NCBI RefSeq assembly: GCF_900102365.1
Contig: NZ_FOIN01000008.1
Coordinates: 28,371 to 92,370, forward strand
DNA: 64,000 nucleotides
Direction of reading: 5' to 3'
Source of the DNA: Thomasclavelia cocleata
GTDB taxonomy: Bacteria > Bacillota_I > Bacilli_A > Erysipelotrichales > Coprobacillaceae
Of this stretch, positions 1 to 9,188 are shown in pieces. The position numbers and the translations under genes were made by a program. Within the stretch, counting starts at the first letter, position 1; each line of letters begins with the position of its first letter. The notes beneath the pieces were generated by a model. The model worked only from the letters and a program-made list of their open reading frames with translations. It was not told where the DNA came from and did not search any database.

Positions 1-323
1 ATTGTATCCACCTCTAATTGGATCGGATCATTATCTGCTATCTTGACAAATAAAATATAATCTTTACCCTTTTCAACATCAAATTCATTAGCTTCTTGAT
101 AATTGATTTCATCTTCACTATCTTTTAAAACTAATGCATATTCAACATCTTTTATCTCTTCACCAATAGTTACAATTAACCTATTATCTTCAATACTTAC
201 TTTTGGTTCAATATCACCTATTTCTAAATCTGTTTCTTGTTTTATTACATTAATAAATCCTGTACTAAAAAATATATTTGTAACTACTAACATGATCACT
301 AAAAATTTTTTTATATTTTTCAT
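1..323 (-). CDS. secreted or anchored hypothetical protein, last gene seen of the Tad locus (3' end cut by window edge)
   Basis: An open frame starts with ATG at 323 and runs off the window edge, so about 107 residues are visible. The N-terminus (MKNIKKFLVIMLVVTNIFF) is a lysine-rich start plus hydrophobic segment, which is a signal peptide or membrane anchor. The rest is acidic and beta-rich, with no motif I recognise. The ATG overlaps the upstream stop as TAATG, with an AAGGAGG ribosome site 6 bases before it, so it is translationally coupled to the Tad-locus genes. Function unknown; probably an exported accessory protein. Confidence 0.75.
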   Translation of the reverse strand, partial: MKNIKKFLVIMLVVTNIFFSTGFINVIKQETDLEIGDIEPKVSIEDNRLIVTIGEEIKDVEYALVLKDSEDEINYQEANEFDVEKGKDYILFVKIADNDPIQLEVDT

Positions 324-712
324 TACACTACCTCCTTAATTATTTTATTAGTATGAATTACAATTATTTCATCTTCTAAAACAAAATTAATTTCTTCATT
401 TATTGAATTATCTAAAACTGTTGTTTCATTTCCAGTTAAAATCATAGTATTTTCATTTATTGAATGATTATTAAAATCATCTGTTATTTCTTTGGTTTTA
501 TTTTTATCTTTTATAACTGTAAAATTATTTTTCTTATGAGTATTACTCTCTTTACTAATTTGTTTTATTTCATTTAAAGCAGTTTTACCTGTTAAAAAGT
601 TATAGATCTTCTTTATATCATAATGAAAAAATAAATATATTGTTATTAGAAATGAGATTGCTGCTAGAACAAAACAAATTATTGCAATGATTTGAAATGT
701 AGATGCTTGCAT
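323..712 (-). CDS. small membrane protein of the Tad locus, unknown function
   Basis: 129 residues. Residues about 8-30 form one strong membrane segment (IIAIICFVLAAISFLITIYLF). A short basic stretch follows, then a polar, Asn/Glu-rich tail of about 80 residues. No domain recognised. The start overlaps the kinase stop as TAATG, and its own stop overlaps the next ATG in the same way, so three genes in a row are translationally coupled. Its position next to a Ser/Thr kinase suggests an accessory part of the phospho-signalling module, but this is inference. Confidence 0.7.
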   Translation of the reverse strand: MQASTFQIIAIICFVLAAISFLITIYLFFHYDIKKIYNFLTGKTALNEIKQISKESNTHKKNNFTVIKDKNKTKEITDDFNNHSINENTMILTGNETTVLDNSINEEINFVLEDEIIVIHTNKIIKEVV

Positions 713-2415
713 TAATCTACCTCCATTTCTTTAAATAAATATGCATTTTCAATTGCTTTATCAACTGCTTCTTTACGACTATTTACATAATCTTTCATGG
801 CTGTAGTTTTAGTTGAAGAAGTTTTTATTGTTTCAACTTCTTTTTTTACATTATTAAACAAAGCAATTACTTGATCCTTTTTTATATCATCAGCTTTAAA
901 ATCATATCCATAATTTTCAAAAGAATTAAATACTAACTTATATGTTTCTAATTTTACAATTTCACTTTCTTTTTTATCACTAACAATCTCAACAAGTTCC
1001 ACTAAATCTTCAAAATACGATTTATATAATCCTTTTACTGAAGCACCTTCATTTACTCTAGTTTGTAACTCCTTATAAAAAGTACCAATCTTTTTATAAA
1101 TCAAAGCTGTATCATGATAATCATCGTCTTTAGAACTATTATTAACAGCATCATTAAACCAGGTAATTGAATTAATCATTTTAGTTATTTGGGTATTTTC
1201 AGGATCATTATCACCATATTCATAATAATACCAATATAACCGCCCTATATCATAAGCCACTTGCCCATAATCACGAGATTTTTGAAGATCTGGTAAATAT
1301 TGAACAACCTGTTCTTTAAATTCTATTGCTTCTTCAACACTAAAAATATTATTATCTTTATATGTTTCAATCAATTTTTCATAAGCTTCACTATTTTGTG
1401 GTAAAATACTTATTGCTTTAATACAATGATTACGTTTATCTGTACCATTAGTAGCTTTTTCTGCTTGTAATAAATTATTGTTATAATCTGATTTATTTAG
1501 GCTGTTTTTAGCAAATATACTTCCTAAGCCAGCACTTAAAAATATCATTGTAGAAATACTAGCCATTATAAATTTATTTAGTTTTTTCTTTTGAGCTGTT
1601 TTAAAAGCATCATCCTCTTCTTCGTAATGTTCTAAGGCATATAATAATTCAGCACACGACTGATAGCGATCTTTTGGATTTAATTGAACACATTTTTCAA
1701 TAATATTTTCTAACCCTCCTGATAATGAAGGATTCCAATATCTAATTGGATATATTTCATAAGGTGGTTCCATCGGATTTTTTCCAGTAATCAGATGATA
1801 CAAAGTCATCCCTAAACAATATATATCAGTACGAGCATCAGTTTGTCCTTTACCACCAAATTGTTCAGGAGCTGCATAACCCCTAGTTCCTAAATATGTA
1901 GTATCATTTAAGTTACTTTCTTTATATTCTCTAGCAATCCCAAAATCTATAACTTTAATATTTCCATCTGGCTTTAACATTACATTACTTGGCTTCATAT
2001 CACGATAAATTATTGCTGGTGTTCTTGTATGTAAATAATGAAGCACCTCTGTTAGCTGTTTTGCCCAATCAATAACTAAATCTTGACTTTGAGCACCCTG
2101 ATTATTCACTACATACTCTAATGTTTCACCTTCAATATAATCCATTACAACATAAATTACTTTATCTTCTTCAATAATATCAACAATCCTTGGTAATGCT
2201 GGGTGATCTAGTTTTTTTATCATATTCGCTTCAGCAATAGCACTTTGAATAACAACTTCATTATTAGCATTTTTTGTATATTTCTGTAATTCCTTTACTG
2301 CCCATTGTTTATTTAAACGTTTATCCATCGCTAAATAAACAACTGACATCCCGCCTTGACCAATCTTTTTTAATATTTCATATTTATTATCTATAAAACT
2401 TCCTATTTTAGCCAA
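712..2415 (-). CDS. membrane-anchored eukaryote-like Ser/Thr protein kinase
   Basis: 567 residues. The N-terminal protein kinase domain (about 12-265) has every catalytic element: glycine loop GQGGMS, lysine 41 (AVKEL), the catalytic loop YRDMKPSN, DFG in VIDFGIA, and an activation segment ending GYAAPEQ. A single membrane segment lies near 283-305. The C-terminal ~260 residues would be outside the cell; they are helical and TPR-like and contain no PASTA repeats, unlike PrkC/PknB. The PP2C phosphatase gene ends 2 bases upstream and an FHA protein is encoded in the same operon, so kinase, eraser and phospho-reader are together. It probably phosphorylates Tad-locus partners such as the FHA protein; substrates are inferred. 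Confidence 0.93.
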   Translation of the reverse strand: MAKIGSFIDNKYEILKKIGQGGMSVVYLAMDKRLNKQWAVKELQKYTKNANNEVVIQSAIAEANMIKKLDHPALPRIVDIIEEDKVIYVVMDYIEGETLEYVVNNQGAQSQDLVIDWAKQLTEVLHYLHTRTPAIIYRDMKPSNVMLKPDGNIKVIDFGIAREYKESNLNDTTYLGTRGYAAPEQFGGKGQTDARTDIYCLGMTLYHLITGKNPMEPPYEIYPIRYWNPSLSGGLENIIEKCVQLNPKDRYQSCAELLYALEHYEEEDDAFKTAQKKKLNKFIMASISTMIFLSAGLGSIFAKNSLNKSDYNNNLLQAEKATNGTDKRNHCIKAISILPQNSEAYEKLIETYKDNNIFSVEEAIEFKEQVVQYLPDLQKSRDYGQVAYDIGRLYWYYYEYGDNDPENTQITKMINSITWFNDAVNNSSKDDDYHDTALIYKKIGTFYKELQTRVNEGASVKGLYKSYFEDLVELVEIVSDKKESEIVKLETYKLVFNSFENYGYDFKADDIKKDQVIALFNNVKKEVETIKTSSTKTTAMKDYVNSRKEAVDKAIENAYLFKEMEVD

Positions 2416-2417
2416 AG

Positions 2418-3197
2418 TTATTCCTCCCTATAACATTGAAGTAACAATGCTGTAATATTATCTGTTTCATTTCTTTTTTTATTTAATTCAACAAAATCAA
2501 ATAATTTTTCTTTAATATATTTTTTAGTTAATAAAAATGAACTATTAAATTGCTCAAATAACTCATCTTTACTAATCATATGTCTAAACCCATCTGAACA
2601 AATTAAATAAATATCACCAGGTTTAGTTTCACCATAATAGAAAACGGGAATTACTGTTTTAGAAGCTCCTATACATTGTAACAAAGCATTTTTTCGTGGA
2701 TCTTTATTTGCTTCTTCTTCACTAATAACATTTTTTTTAACAACTTCATTAATCCATGTTTGATCCTCTGTTATTTGTGTTATTTCATTATTTATTTGAT
2801 AAATTCTAGTATCTCCGACATGAAAAATAAAATATTGGTTATTTAAAATAATTATTCCTGTTGCTGTTGTTCCTAAGTTTATCCTATTTTGATAACCATA
2901 TGACAAAATTCGCTGATTAAGCTCTTTTAAAACACTATTGATAACATTTTGTAAACTCTTCAAGGTAAACTGTTTATCTTTTAAAAATACTTGTAAATCA
3001 TTATCAAACCAGTTAGAAAAAAATTTAATTACTGTCGCACTAGCTATCTCACCACTAGATAAACCACCCATTCCATCACATACTAATGCTAAAATAATTC
3101 TTCCTTTTGTAGTATTAGCACATTTAATTAATAAACTATCTTCATTTATTTGCTTTTCAATTCCTACATCACTATAATAATCATATATAAATTTCAT
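2418..3197 (-). CDS. PP2C-family Ser/Thr protein phosphatase
   Basis: 259 residues, the normal size of a single-domain bacterial PP2C (PrpC/Stp type). The metal-binding motifs are present: VCDGMGG near residue 38, GDTRIY near 127, a SDGF motif (LICSDGF) near 200, and the C-terminal DNITALLL. These place it as the enzyme that removes phosphate from Thr/Ser set by the kinase encoded directly downstream. The ribosome site GGAGGG is at 3201-3206. The 66-base gap upstream is the largest in this part of the operon and carries the 18-nt motif also found by the XRE gene (3227-3244), so the phosphatase/kinase genes may have their own promoter or operator. Confidence 0.93.
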   Translation of the reverse strand: MKFIYDYYSDVGIEKQINEDSLLIKCANTTKGRIILALVCDGMGGLSSGEIASATVIKFFSNWFDNDLQVFLKDKQFTLKSLQNVINSVLKELNQRILSYGYQNRINLGTTATGIIILNNQYFIFHVGDTRIYQINNEITQITEDQTWINEVVKKNVISEEEANKDPRKNALLQCIGASKTVIPVFYYGETKPGDIYLICSDGFRHMISKDELFEQFNSSFLLTKKYIKEKLFDFVELNKKRNETDNITALLLQCYREE

Positions 3198-3226
3198 ATT
3201 CCCTCCAGGACTAATCGTAACTAAGC

Positions 3227-3244
3227 ATATACCACAAGTCCTAA
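3227..3244 (-). promoter_or_regulatory. copy of an 18-nt motif, candidate promoter/operator before the PP2C gene
   Basis: Read on the minus strand this is TTAGGACTTGTGGTATAT. The same 18-mer, with one change, is at 17657-17674 (plus strand) in front of the XRE regulator. It contains TGGTATAT, which resembles an extended -10, and would start transcription about 20 bases before the PP2C ATG. The six bases AGGACT also occur inverted at 3207-3212. Whether it is a promoter, a repressor site or both cannot be told from sequence alone. Confidence 0.4.
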
Positions 3245-3263
3245 TTTTAATTAAATAAAAATA

Positions 3264-3908
3264 CTATAAATCAAAATATCTTTTTATATCTCTTGCAAAT
3301 ACTGTACATATTACATATGAACTAATAAGATTAATAATTGGCACAAACTTCCATAAAAATATACAATTATATTTACCTGCTTCATTATGATAAAATTCTA
3401 AATCATCATCTTCATAAATCGTACTTATTAGTTTTAACTGCAATGTTGTCATCATTTTTACACTCACGATACCAAATATAGGAACTGTTAATATTGCTAT
3501 TAACATTATAATCCACAAACTACTTAAAGAATTACCATTTTCATGTATGATTGTTCCTGATACAAAAACAACTGCTAAAATTATTAATACAAATACTAAA
3601 ATTAATTTGAGATATTGTTTGATTACTTCTTTCATTGAAGCAATCCTTAAAAAATTGAAAAACTTTTGATAAATACTAAAGTCTATCTTAATATCACAAA
3701 CAATTAATGTAACACCATAAGGTATAAAAGCAATCGTTATAATATTTAATATAAAAGCTATAATAAAACCAAGATAAGGAATTTTACTAAGCAAATAAAT
3801 AATAAATATATTTAGTATTGTCATTAAAAATAATTTAAAATATTCCAAAAAATGTGAAAAAATATAGCTAACCGCCTCCATAAAACCTGTTCTTACAAAA
3901 TTATCCAT
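3264..3908 (-). CDS. polytopic membrane protein of the Tad locus, unknown function
   Basis: 214 residues with about five hydrophobic segments (roughly 22-45, 45-75, 100-120, 130-152 and 188-205) and a short basic C-terminus. I recognise no family. It lies 12 bases downstream of the FHA-protein gene in the same direction, so it is co-transcribed. Its place between the FHA protein and the phosphatase/kinase pair suggests a membrane partner of the signalling module or of the pilus base; this is inferred from context only. Confidence 0.7.
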   Translation of the reverse strand: MDNFVRTGFMEAVSYIFSHFLEYFKLFLMTILNIFIIYLLSKIPYLGFIIAFILNIITIAFIPYGVTLIVCDIKIDFSIYQKFFNFLRIASMKEVIKQYLKLILVFVLIILAVVFVSGTIIHENGNSLSSLWIIMLIAILTVPIFGIVSVKMMTTLQLKLISTIYEDDDLEFYHNEAGKYNCIFLWKFVPIINLISSYVICTVFARDIKRYFDL

Positions 3909-3920
3909 AACTATTTCTCC

Positions 3921-5276
3921 TTATATTTCAAATATAAAATCTTCATCAGCAATCTTTATTCTACTACCTGAAAATAATTCTAATTTATATCCAGGTCTAA
4001 CTATAGTTCCATCTACTATCGTTTTATTAGTAGAATTTAAGTCTAAAATAAAATATTTGCCATTTTCATAATGAATTTCTGCGTGTTTTCTACTTACTGC
4101 TGTGTTGTCATTAATTACAAAATCATTAAACTGCTCATCTTTACCAATATTAAAAATCATTTTGTTTATTTCCATTTTTTGATTATTTATCATCCTAGTA
4201 ATTGTTGCATATTTGATATTTGCTTGATTAGCAGATAAAACTGTTGTTCCTTCAGACAATACTGTTGTTCCATCATTTTGTCCTAAAACTGTTGTACCTG
4301 CAAAATTCCCTGGTTCAATATTTCTTTCATATGGTAAATCTATATTTCTATTTGTTTTATCATTATTAATTTTTGCTTCTTTTCGTTTTGATAAAGTTGG
4401 TATAGAACTTTTTTTAGATTTATTTTTTGAGAAAGATTTTTCTTTCTTTTTTTTCTTTATACTATCTTTATCAACATTTATAGTTTTATTTCTTTTTAAT
4501 GTGGGTATTCCATCAGTTCTTTTACTTTGAAAGGTTTCTACTTCCATATTTTTCTTAACCGCAATTGGTTTTTGTTCTTTTCTTGGTATTTCTTGATATA
4601 TAGGAATACTTGGTTTTGGTAATATTTCTTGATATGCAGGAATAGTTACTTCTCTAGGTCTAATTTCTTTAATTGGTTGACTTAGCTTGATTTCTTTTGG
4701 TACTGGATTTGGTTTGTTGTAATAATTATTTTTTAAGCTTAATAATAATGATTTGATATCTTTTAATGAACAATTATAATTACTATTTAAAAAATTAAAT
4801 ATTTTTATTTGAAAATCTGTATCTGCTTCATTTACATATTTAGCCATAACTAAAACATATTTTAGAAATTCATCGAAATTCATGATATCTTCTGTATTTT
4901 CTATTGGTAAACAAACTAAATATGCTTCATCACTTTTTCTATCCACATATACATTATTGATGTTTAAAAGAAAATACTTTTCTTCAATCATGTATTCACC
5001 AGCAATTTCTAATGTATCTATAATACTAATTAAAATATTGATTAATTGTTTTTTATCAACAGGATTATTCAATATTTCATCTAAAGAAATCAATCCTGAA
5101 ACATCAAAACTATAATATCTATTTGTATCTACTTGTTGAAATGAAATTGGTAAAATTCCTTTTATATGATTATTCTTTATCATCCCTTCACAAAAGAAAT
5201 CAATACTATCATCAATATTAATTTCATATTCTAAAAAATTACAATTAACATTTAACTTATTTCTTGTATTAATCAT
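3921..5276 (-). CDS. FHA-domain protein with DUF6382-like N-terminus and TTVL threonine repeats
   Basis: 451 residues in three parts. The N-terminal ~190 residues look like the DUF6382 region found in FHA proteins of Firmicute Tad loci. A basic low-complexity linker (about 195-325) is rich in Pro, Lys and Ile. The C-terminal FHA domain (about 365-451) has the phosphothreonine-binding pattern: SRKHAEI, then LDLNSTN and a conserved Gly/Asn turn. Just before it, three short repeats of the form (G)TTVL start near residues 328, 337 and 344. These are likely targets for the co-encoded kinase, similar in logic to GarA/OdhI, where a phosphorylated N-terminal Thr binds the FHA domain. Ribosome site AGGAGGG lies before the ATG. 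Confidence 0.85.
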   Translation of the reverse strand: MINTRNKLNVNCNFLEYEINIDDSIDFFCEGMIKNNHIKGILPISFQQVDTNRYYSFDVSGLISLDEILNNPVDKKQLINILISIIDTLEIAGEYMIEEKYFLLNINNVYVDRKSDEAYLVCLPIENTEDIMNFDEFLKYVLVMAKYVNEADTDFQIKIFNFLNSNYNCSLKDIKSLLLSLKNNYYNKPNPVPKEIKLSQPIKEIRPREVTIPAYQEILPKPSIPIYQEIPRKEQKPIAVKKNMEVETFQSKRTDGIPTLKRNKTINVDKDSIKKKKKEKSFSKNKSKKSSIPTLSKRKEAKINNDKTNRNIDLPYERNIEPGNFAGTTVLGQNDGTTVLSEGTTVLSANQANIKYATITRMINNQKMEINKMIFNIGKDEQFNDFVINDNTAVSRKHAEIHYENGKYFILDLNSTNKTIVDGTIVRPGYKLELFSGSRIKIADEDFIFEI

Positions 5277-5286
5277 CTAATCCCTC

Positions 5287-6594
5287 CTAGTCATAATTCA
5301 TAAACGCATACAATTGGATACACTGCCAAATTTCTCCATTTTTAATAATTAAAATGCCATTACTATTCATTGTTTTAACATCATCAAACATTGGTTCTAA
5401 AATAACATCATTATTTTGATCAATTACTCCCCAAACACCATTATCTTTATAACCTGCAACACCATTTGCAAAAGAACGAGCATCTTCATACTGATATTTA
5501 ATTGCTAATTTCCCAGCAGTATCAATATATCCCCATTTATCCCCTTTTTTCACTGCTGCATATTGATTTCCATTAAATGCTCTAACATCATCAAATTTTA
5601 ATTTTCCAATTCTTTTACCATCAATACCAATCAAATAATACTTTCCCTTTTCTTTTACAAAAATACTTTTTGTATTAGCACAAAAACCATTTTCATCTAA
5701 TACTATTTCATCAAACTTAAACTTTGTAATCTGCTTTAGTTCTTCATTAACCAAAGCCCACTTTTCACCTCTTTTAACAGCTGCTACACCATTGCAAAAT
5801 GGTGTGGTATAATCATATTCCATCCTATATTCATTAAAACTACGGTCTATCCAGCCATATTTATCGTTATAACAAGCAGGAGCATATCCACTTGTAAAAT
5901 TACCTAAATAACTATATACATGATCCCCTACTAGTTTTTTATAGCCACTTTCATCTATGTAATGCCACAAACTCCCATCAAAAACAGGAGTTACTCTTTC
6001 TTCATAACTAAAGCATCCTATCTCTTTATAAATACTGTCTACTATTATGCTGCCAGTATTATTCATCAAGCCCCAGGTTTCTCCTTTTCTAATTGGTAAA
6101 TAACCACCACGCCATTGAGTTACATCTTCTACATATGCCCCAACCACTTGATAAAATGATTTATATGATTCAAAAAGAGTATTTATTTTTTTGCTATTTA
6201 TTACTCCTTTAGCATCTAAAATTGTTTTATATGCTTGTTGAAAATTTCCGTTTCTTTCATAATATTGAGCTAACTTTAAATATGCTGTTTCATTTTCTTC
6301 ATTAGAATTTATAATATTTTTTAAAATTGATTCAAACTGACTATTATTTCCTAATTTAAGATAAGAATCAGCAAGTTTTATTTTTACATCTATATTAGAG
6401 GGATTACTTTTTGAAGCTTCACCATAGTATTCTATTGCATCAATATATATTTCTTTTTTATATGCTTTATCGCCAAGAGTTACATTTTCATTAAATGCTG
6501 TATCAATATTATCAAAGTTGTTTACAAAACTGATTGTTCCAATTAAAGATATTCCAATTATTAAAATTGTAATATATCTCATATCCTTATTCAT
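5287..6594 (-). CDS. TPR and WG-repeat protein with N-terminal membrane anchor
   Basis: 435 residues. A membrane segment or uncleaved signal lies at about 8-26. Two to three TPR-like repeats follow (about 40-135; one contains AYLKLAQYYERNGNFQQAY). From about 165 to 430 there are five or more WG (KWG) repeats with the pattern xxxKxGxxWGxxdxxGxxxxxxxYdxv, for example KKGDKWGYIDTAGK. WG repeats usually build a beta-propeller-like or solenoid surface on exported proteins. It sits between the FHA protein and the prepilin peptidase, so it is probably an extracellular assembly or sensing component of the Tad apparatus. Function not known. Confidence 0.8.
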   Translation of the reverse strand: MNKDMRYITILIIGISLIGTISFVNNFDNIDTAFNENVTLGDKAYKKEIYIDAIEYYGEASKSNPSNIDVKIKLADSYLKLGNNSQFESILKNIINSNEENETAYLKLAQYYERNGNFQQAYKTILDAKGVINSKKINTLFESYKSFYQVVGAYVEDVTQWRGGYLPIRKGETWGLMNNTGSIIVDSIYKEIGCFSYEERVTPVFDGSLWHYIDESGYKKLVGDHVYSYLGNFTSGYAPACYNDKYGWIDRSFNEYRMEYDYTTPFCNGVAAVKRGEKWALVNEELKQITKFKFDEIVLDENGFCANTKSIFVKEKGKYYLIGIDGKRIGKLKFDDVRAFNGNQYAAVKKGDKWGYIDTAGKLAIKYQYEDARSFANGVAGYKDNGVWGVIDQNNDVILEPMFDDVKTMNSNGILIIKNGEIWQCIQLYAFMNYD

Positions 6595-6604
6595 GATTTT
6601 CCCC

Positions 6605-7270
6605 CTACATTAAGTTAATGATAAAATTTACCAGCATTCCAATATAAATAAATGGTGCCATCGCAATAAAATCCTTAAGCTTAACCTTTCTTAGTATCAA
6701 CATTACAATAGAATATACAAATGATGCTAATAATGTATAAAAGATTACATTTAAAATATTTGCACTACCCACACATAATCCAATAATTGTAATTAATTTA
6801 ACATCACCTGCTCCTATTCCCCCACGAGAAACGAGCATGGAGATAAAGAAAATAATAAATGCTGCTCCTCCACCAATTAGAAATGATAAAGCAAATGCTT
6901 TTGCATTATCAATTTGTAAAAGTATTTGATAGCAATCAAATAAAGCAACTACTATTAATAGAATAATACATAACATATTAGGAATAATTTGCTTTTTAAC
7001 ATCAATACAAACAGCAACAAATATAATCGTTATAACAATCAAATATTTATATAAACCGATAAAATCTAAGTCTAAATCCACAAACATACAATATCCAAAT
7101 ATCCCTAATAACAATATTTGAACAGCTAACAAAATATTTTGTTTACTTATTTTAAAACAATCTTTAATATTAAAATTAAATTTATCCTTTAATTCATCAT
7201 ATTGGAGATAACTTGAAGAAAATATATATAAAAACAACATAACTAATATAAAAATTAACAATCTCATCAT
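6605..7270 (-). CDS. type IV prepilin peptidase (A24 family, TadV/CpaA-like)
   Basis: 221 residues with about six membrane segments. It has the two catalytic aspartates of the A24 aspartic prepilin peptidases: the first in CIDVKKQIIPN (about residue 88), the second in the GxGD motif of GGIGAGDVKLI (about 152). The N-terminal methylase domain of long PilD proteins is missing, as is usual for the TadV/CpaA group, although an extra ~70-residue membrane region precedes the first Asp. It should cleave the leader of the Flp pilin and of the TadE-like proteins of this operon at the inner face of the membrane. Confidence 0.92.
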   Translation of the reverse strand: MMRLLIFILVMLFLYIFSSSYLQYDELKDKFNFNIKDCFKISKQNILLAVQILLLGIFGYCMFVDLDLDFIGLYKYLIVITIIFVAVCIDVKKQIIPNMLCIILLIVVALFDCYQILLQIDNAKAFALSFLIGGGAAFIIFFISMLVSRGGIGAGDVKLITIIGLCVGSANILNVIFYTLLASFVYSIVMLILRKVKLKDFIAMAPFIYIGMLVNFIINLM

Positions 7271-7281
7271 TTTTATCCTAC

Positions 7282-8523
7282 CTATTCTTCATAATAATTA
7301 ACTCTTATTGTTATTCCTTCATATTCCTTTGCAACTTCATTAGCATATTTTTGAGCTTCTTTGATAAATTTACTATCTTTAGGAATATAAATATCAATTA
7401 CACCATTTTTATTTTTACTATCTATATTTAAAACCTTCCCGTTTTCCATATTTACTGTTTCGGTTTTTTCCATATAATCAACTAATGATTTTGCTTCATC
7501 TTTCAGTCGTTTTTTAAAATTAACTTCATTTAATGAAATACTATTTCCTTCACCATTTACAACATAAGAAGGATCATTTGTATTTATAGAAATAATTTGA
7601 GTAAATGTATTAGTATTTTTATCATATAAATCAAAACCATGTGTTTTATTTGTATTTACAGCTAAAGCTGAATTTTCGTCTTTAATTTTTCTAACTATTT
7701 CTTTTCCTCTTTGTAATTGTGGTTTGTCCCATATATTTGATTTTACTTCTTCTAGTTTTGTTTCTTTTGACCAGGCAGCTGTACTAGCTGTTTGTTTAAA
7801 TGTAAACTTACGATCACCAATTAAAGGTATTTTATAATCAACAGTATAAATTGCAGTTAAATTAATAGTTCTACCATCTTCCATAATACTTGAAAGGGAA
7901 AAATTTAAACCACTCATACCATTTTCTACACCCATATCTCTTAAAAACTCATCAGCACTTTTATCACCTGATTCTAAATATTTAGGCATCAGAATATTGG
8001 CTACAACAGGAGCAATTATTTTAGAGTTAACAGTATTTTTAATTTCTCCTTTAATAATAGAATAAATTGCATTTAATACTTCTGTAGGATCTTCAGCTAC
8101 AGATTTATATTTATTAGCTAATGATTTTCCAGCTTCTAAAATACTTTGAGCATCATCTTTAACTGTACTAATTGTTTCTTTTAAATCACTAACTGTCTGG
8201 TCTTTAGAAAACAAACTGCCACTAGAAGTTACATCCTTAGATGCGTTTTTTATCATATTTGTAAAATCCCCAGTTTCTTTAATCAACTCATCAACTGGTT
8301 TAGTTGGATTTTCTATGGTATCTCCACGATGAAAAATATACATGTATTGAGATAGTTCTTTAGCGGTTTGATTCAATGCATATTGAACTTTACTTTCTGC
8401 TCTAACCAATGTTGAAAGCGAAGTAATTCCTAGAAAAGCAAACATAAAGATTGTTAAAGCAATAGTTGCTTCAATTGTAACTGAACCTAATTCCCTTCTA
8501 GTCTTCATCCACTTTTTCCCCAC
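7282..8523 (-). CDS. TadE-like pseudopilin protein
   Basis: 413 residues. The N-terminus has a short basic leader, then GSVTIEATIALTIFMFAFLG, the type IV pilin-like pattern of a glycine before a hydrophobic helix with Glu at +5 of the mature form. This is what TadE/TadF proteins show. The long exported part (about 45-413) contains predicted coiled segments and a beta-rich end and is larger than classical TadE (~150-200). It is encoded 11 bases before the prepilin peptidase gene, which fits processing by that enzyme. Confidence 0.85.
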   Translation of the reverse strand: MGKKWMKTRRELGSVTIEATIALTIFMFAFLGITSLSTLVRAESKVQYALNQTAKELSQYMYIFHRGDTIENPTKPVDELIKETGDFTNMIKNASKDVTSSGSLFSKDQTVSDLKETISTVKDDAQSILEAGKSLANKYKSVAEDPTEVLNAIYSIIKGEIKNTVNSKIIAPVVANILMPKYLESGDKSADEFLRDMGVENGMSGLNFSLSSIMEDGRTINLTAIYTVDYKIPLIGDRKFTFKQTASTAAWSKETKLEEVKSNIWDKPQLQRGKEIVRKIKDENSALAVNTNKTHGFDLYDKNTNTFTQIISINTNDPSYVVNGEGNSISLNEVNFKKRLKDEAKSLVDYMEKTETVNMENGKVLNIDSKNKNGVIDIYIPKDSKFIKEAQKYANEVAKEYEGITIRVNYYEE

Positions 8524-8527
8524 TTAT

Positions 8528-9187
8528 TTAATCATTCTCTTCGATCATTCCAATCATCTCTTCAGCTATTTTTGCTAATTCATCAGGTTCTATTTCTGTT
8601 GAACCTACAAAGAATTCACATGGTATCTTATTTTCATCATCTAAAAATAAGTGATATACAGCATACTTACATACTTCACCACCTGAATCAACAGCTACTC
8701 CCTTATCTAGTAATGCTTTTTTATCTCCCACTGTTGTTTCTTCAAATTGATCATTATAAACAACATCTCCACCATTTGGATATATTAATCGCAAATTTGA
8801 ACTTCGATCGTTTTTTAAGTCTTCACGAATGTCAGTTATCATAAAATTAGGATTTAATTCCTCATTAATTTTTGTTATTGTAATTAACGTTCCTAATTTC
8901 TCGCCATCTTTAGTAATCATTTTGACAGAATTTGAGCGTATACTACTATTAGTGTTTTCATAATCAATAGGTAATTTCATCTTATACCTACTTGCCCTCA
9001 ACACATATTCTTCTTCATACCCTTTAAAATATTTACTACTAATTTTAGTACTATCTTTTTTATCAGTATCTTTTATTTCCTCAGTTTCATTATTTTTATT
9101 ATCAGCAGTTTCTTTATCATCACTACTACAAGCTGTAAACATTAATAAACAGCTTAAACAAATTAATAACTTAAACCTCTTTTTCAT
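8528..9187 (-). CDS. lipoprotein of the Tad locus
   Basis: 219 residues from ATG at 9187. This start is preferred over an in-frame ATG eight codons upstream, because only the inner one gives a clean lipoprotein signal (MKKRFKLLICLSCLLMFTAC, lipid-modified Cys at about 20), lies one base after the upstream stop (TAAGATG) and has a GAGGAT site in front. After the Cys comes an acidic Asp/Lys-rich linker, then a globular domain of about 160 residues with no motif I recognise. It may be an outer-face tether or pilotin-like factor for the pilus; this is inferred from location. Confidence 0.8.
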   Translation of the reverse strand: MKKRFKLLICLSCLLMFTACSSDDKETADNKNNETEEIKDTDKKDSTKISSKYFKGYEEEYVLRASRYKMKLPIDYENTNSSIRSNSVKMITKDGEKLGTLITITKINEELNPNFMITDIREDLKNDRSSNLRLIYPNGGDVVYNDQFEETTVGDKKALLDKGVAVDSGGEVCKYAVYHLFLDDENKIPCEFFVGSTEIEPDELAKIAEEMIGMIEEND

Positions 9188-9188
9188 C

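Noticed and set aside
103..339. 78-codon plus-strand frame at the window start
   Set aside because: It is antisense to the partial secreted-protein gene, which has a signal peptide, a strong ribosome site and a coupled start.
8572..8844. 90-codon plus-strand frame opposite the Tad lipoprotein
   Set aside because: It is a shadow of the minus-strand lipoprotein gene.
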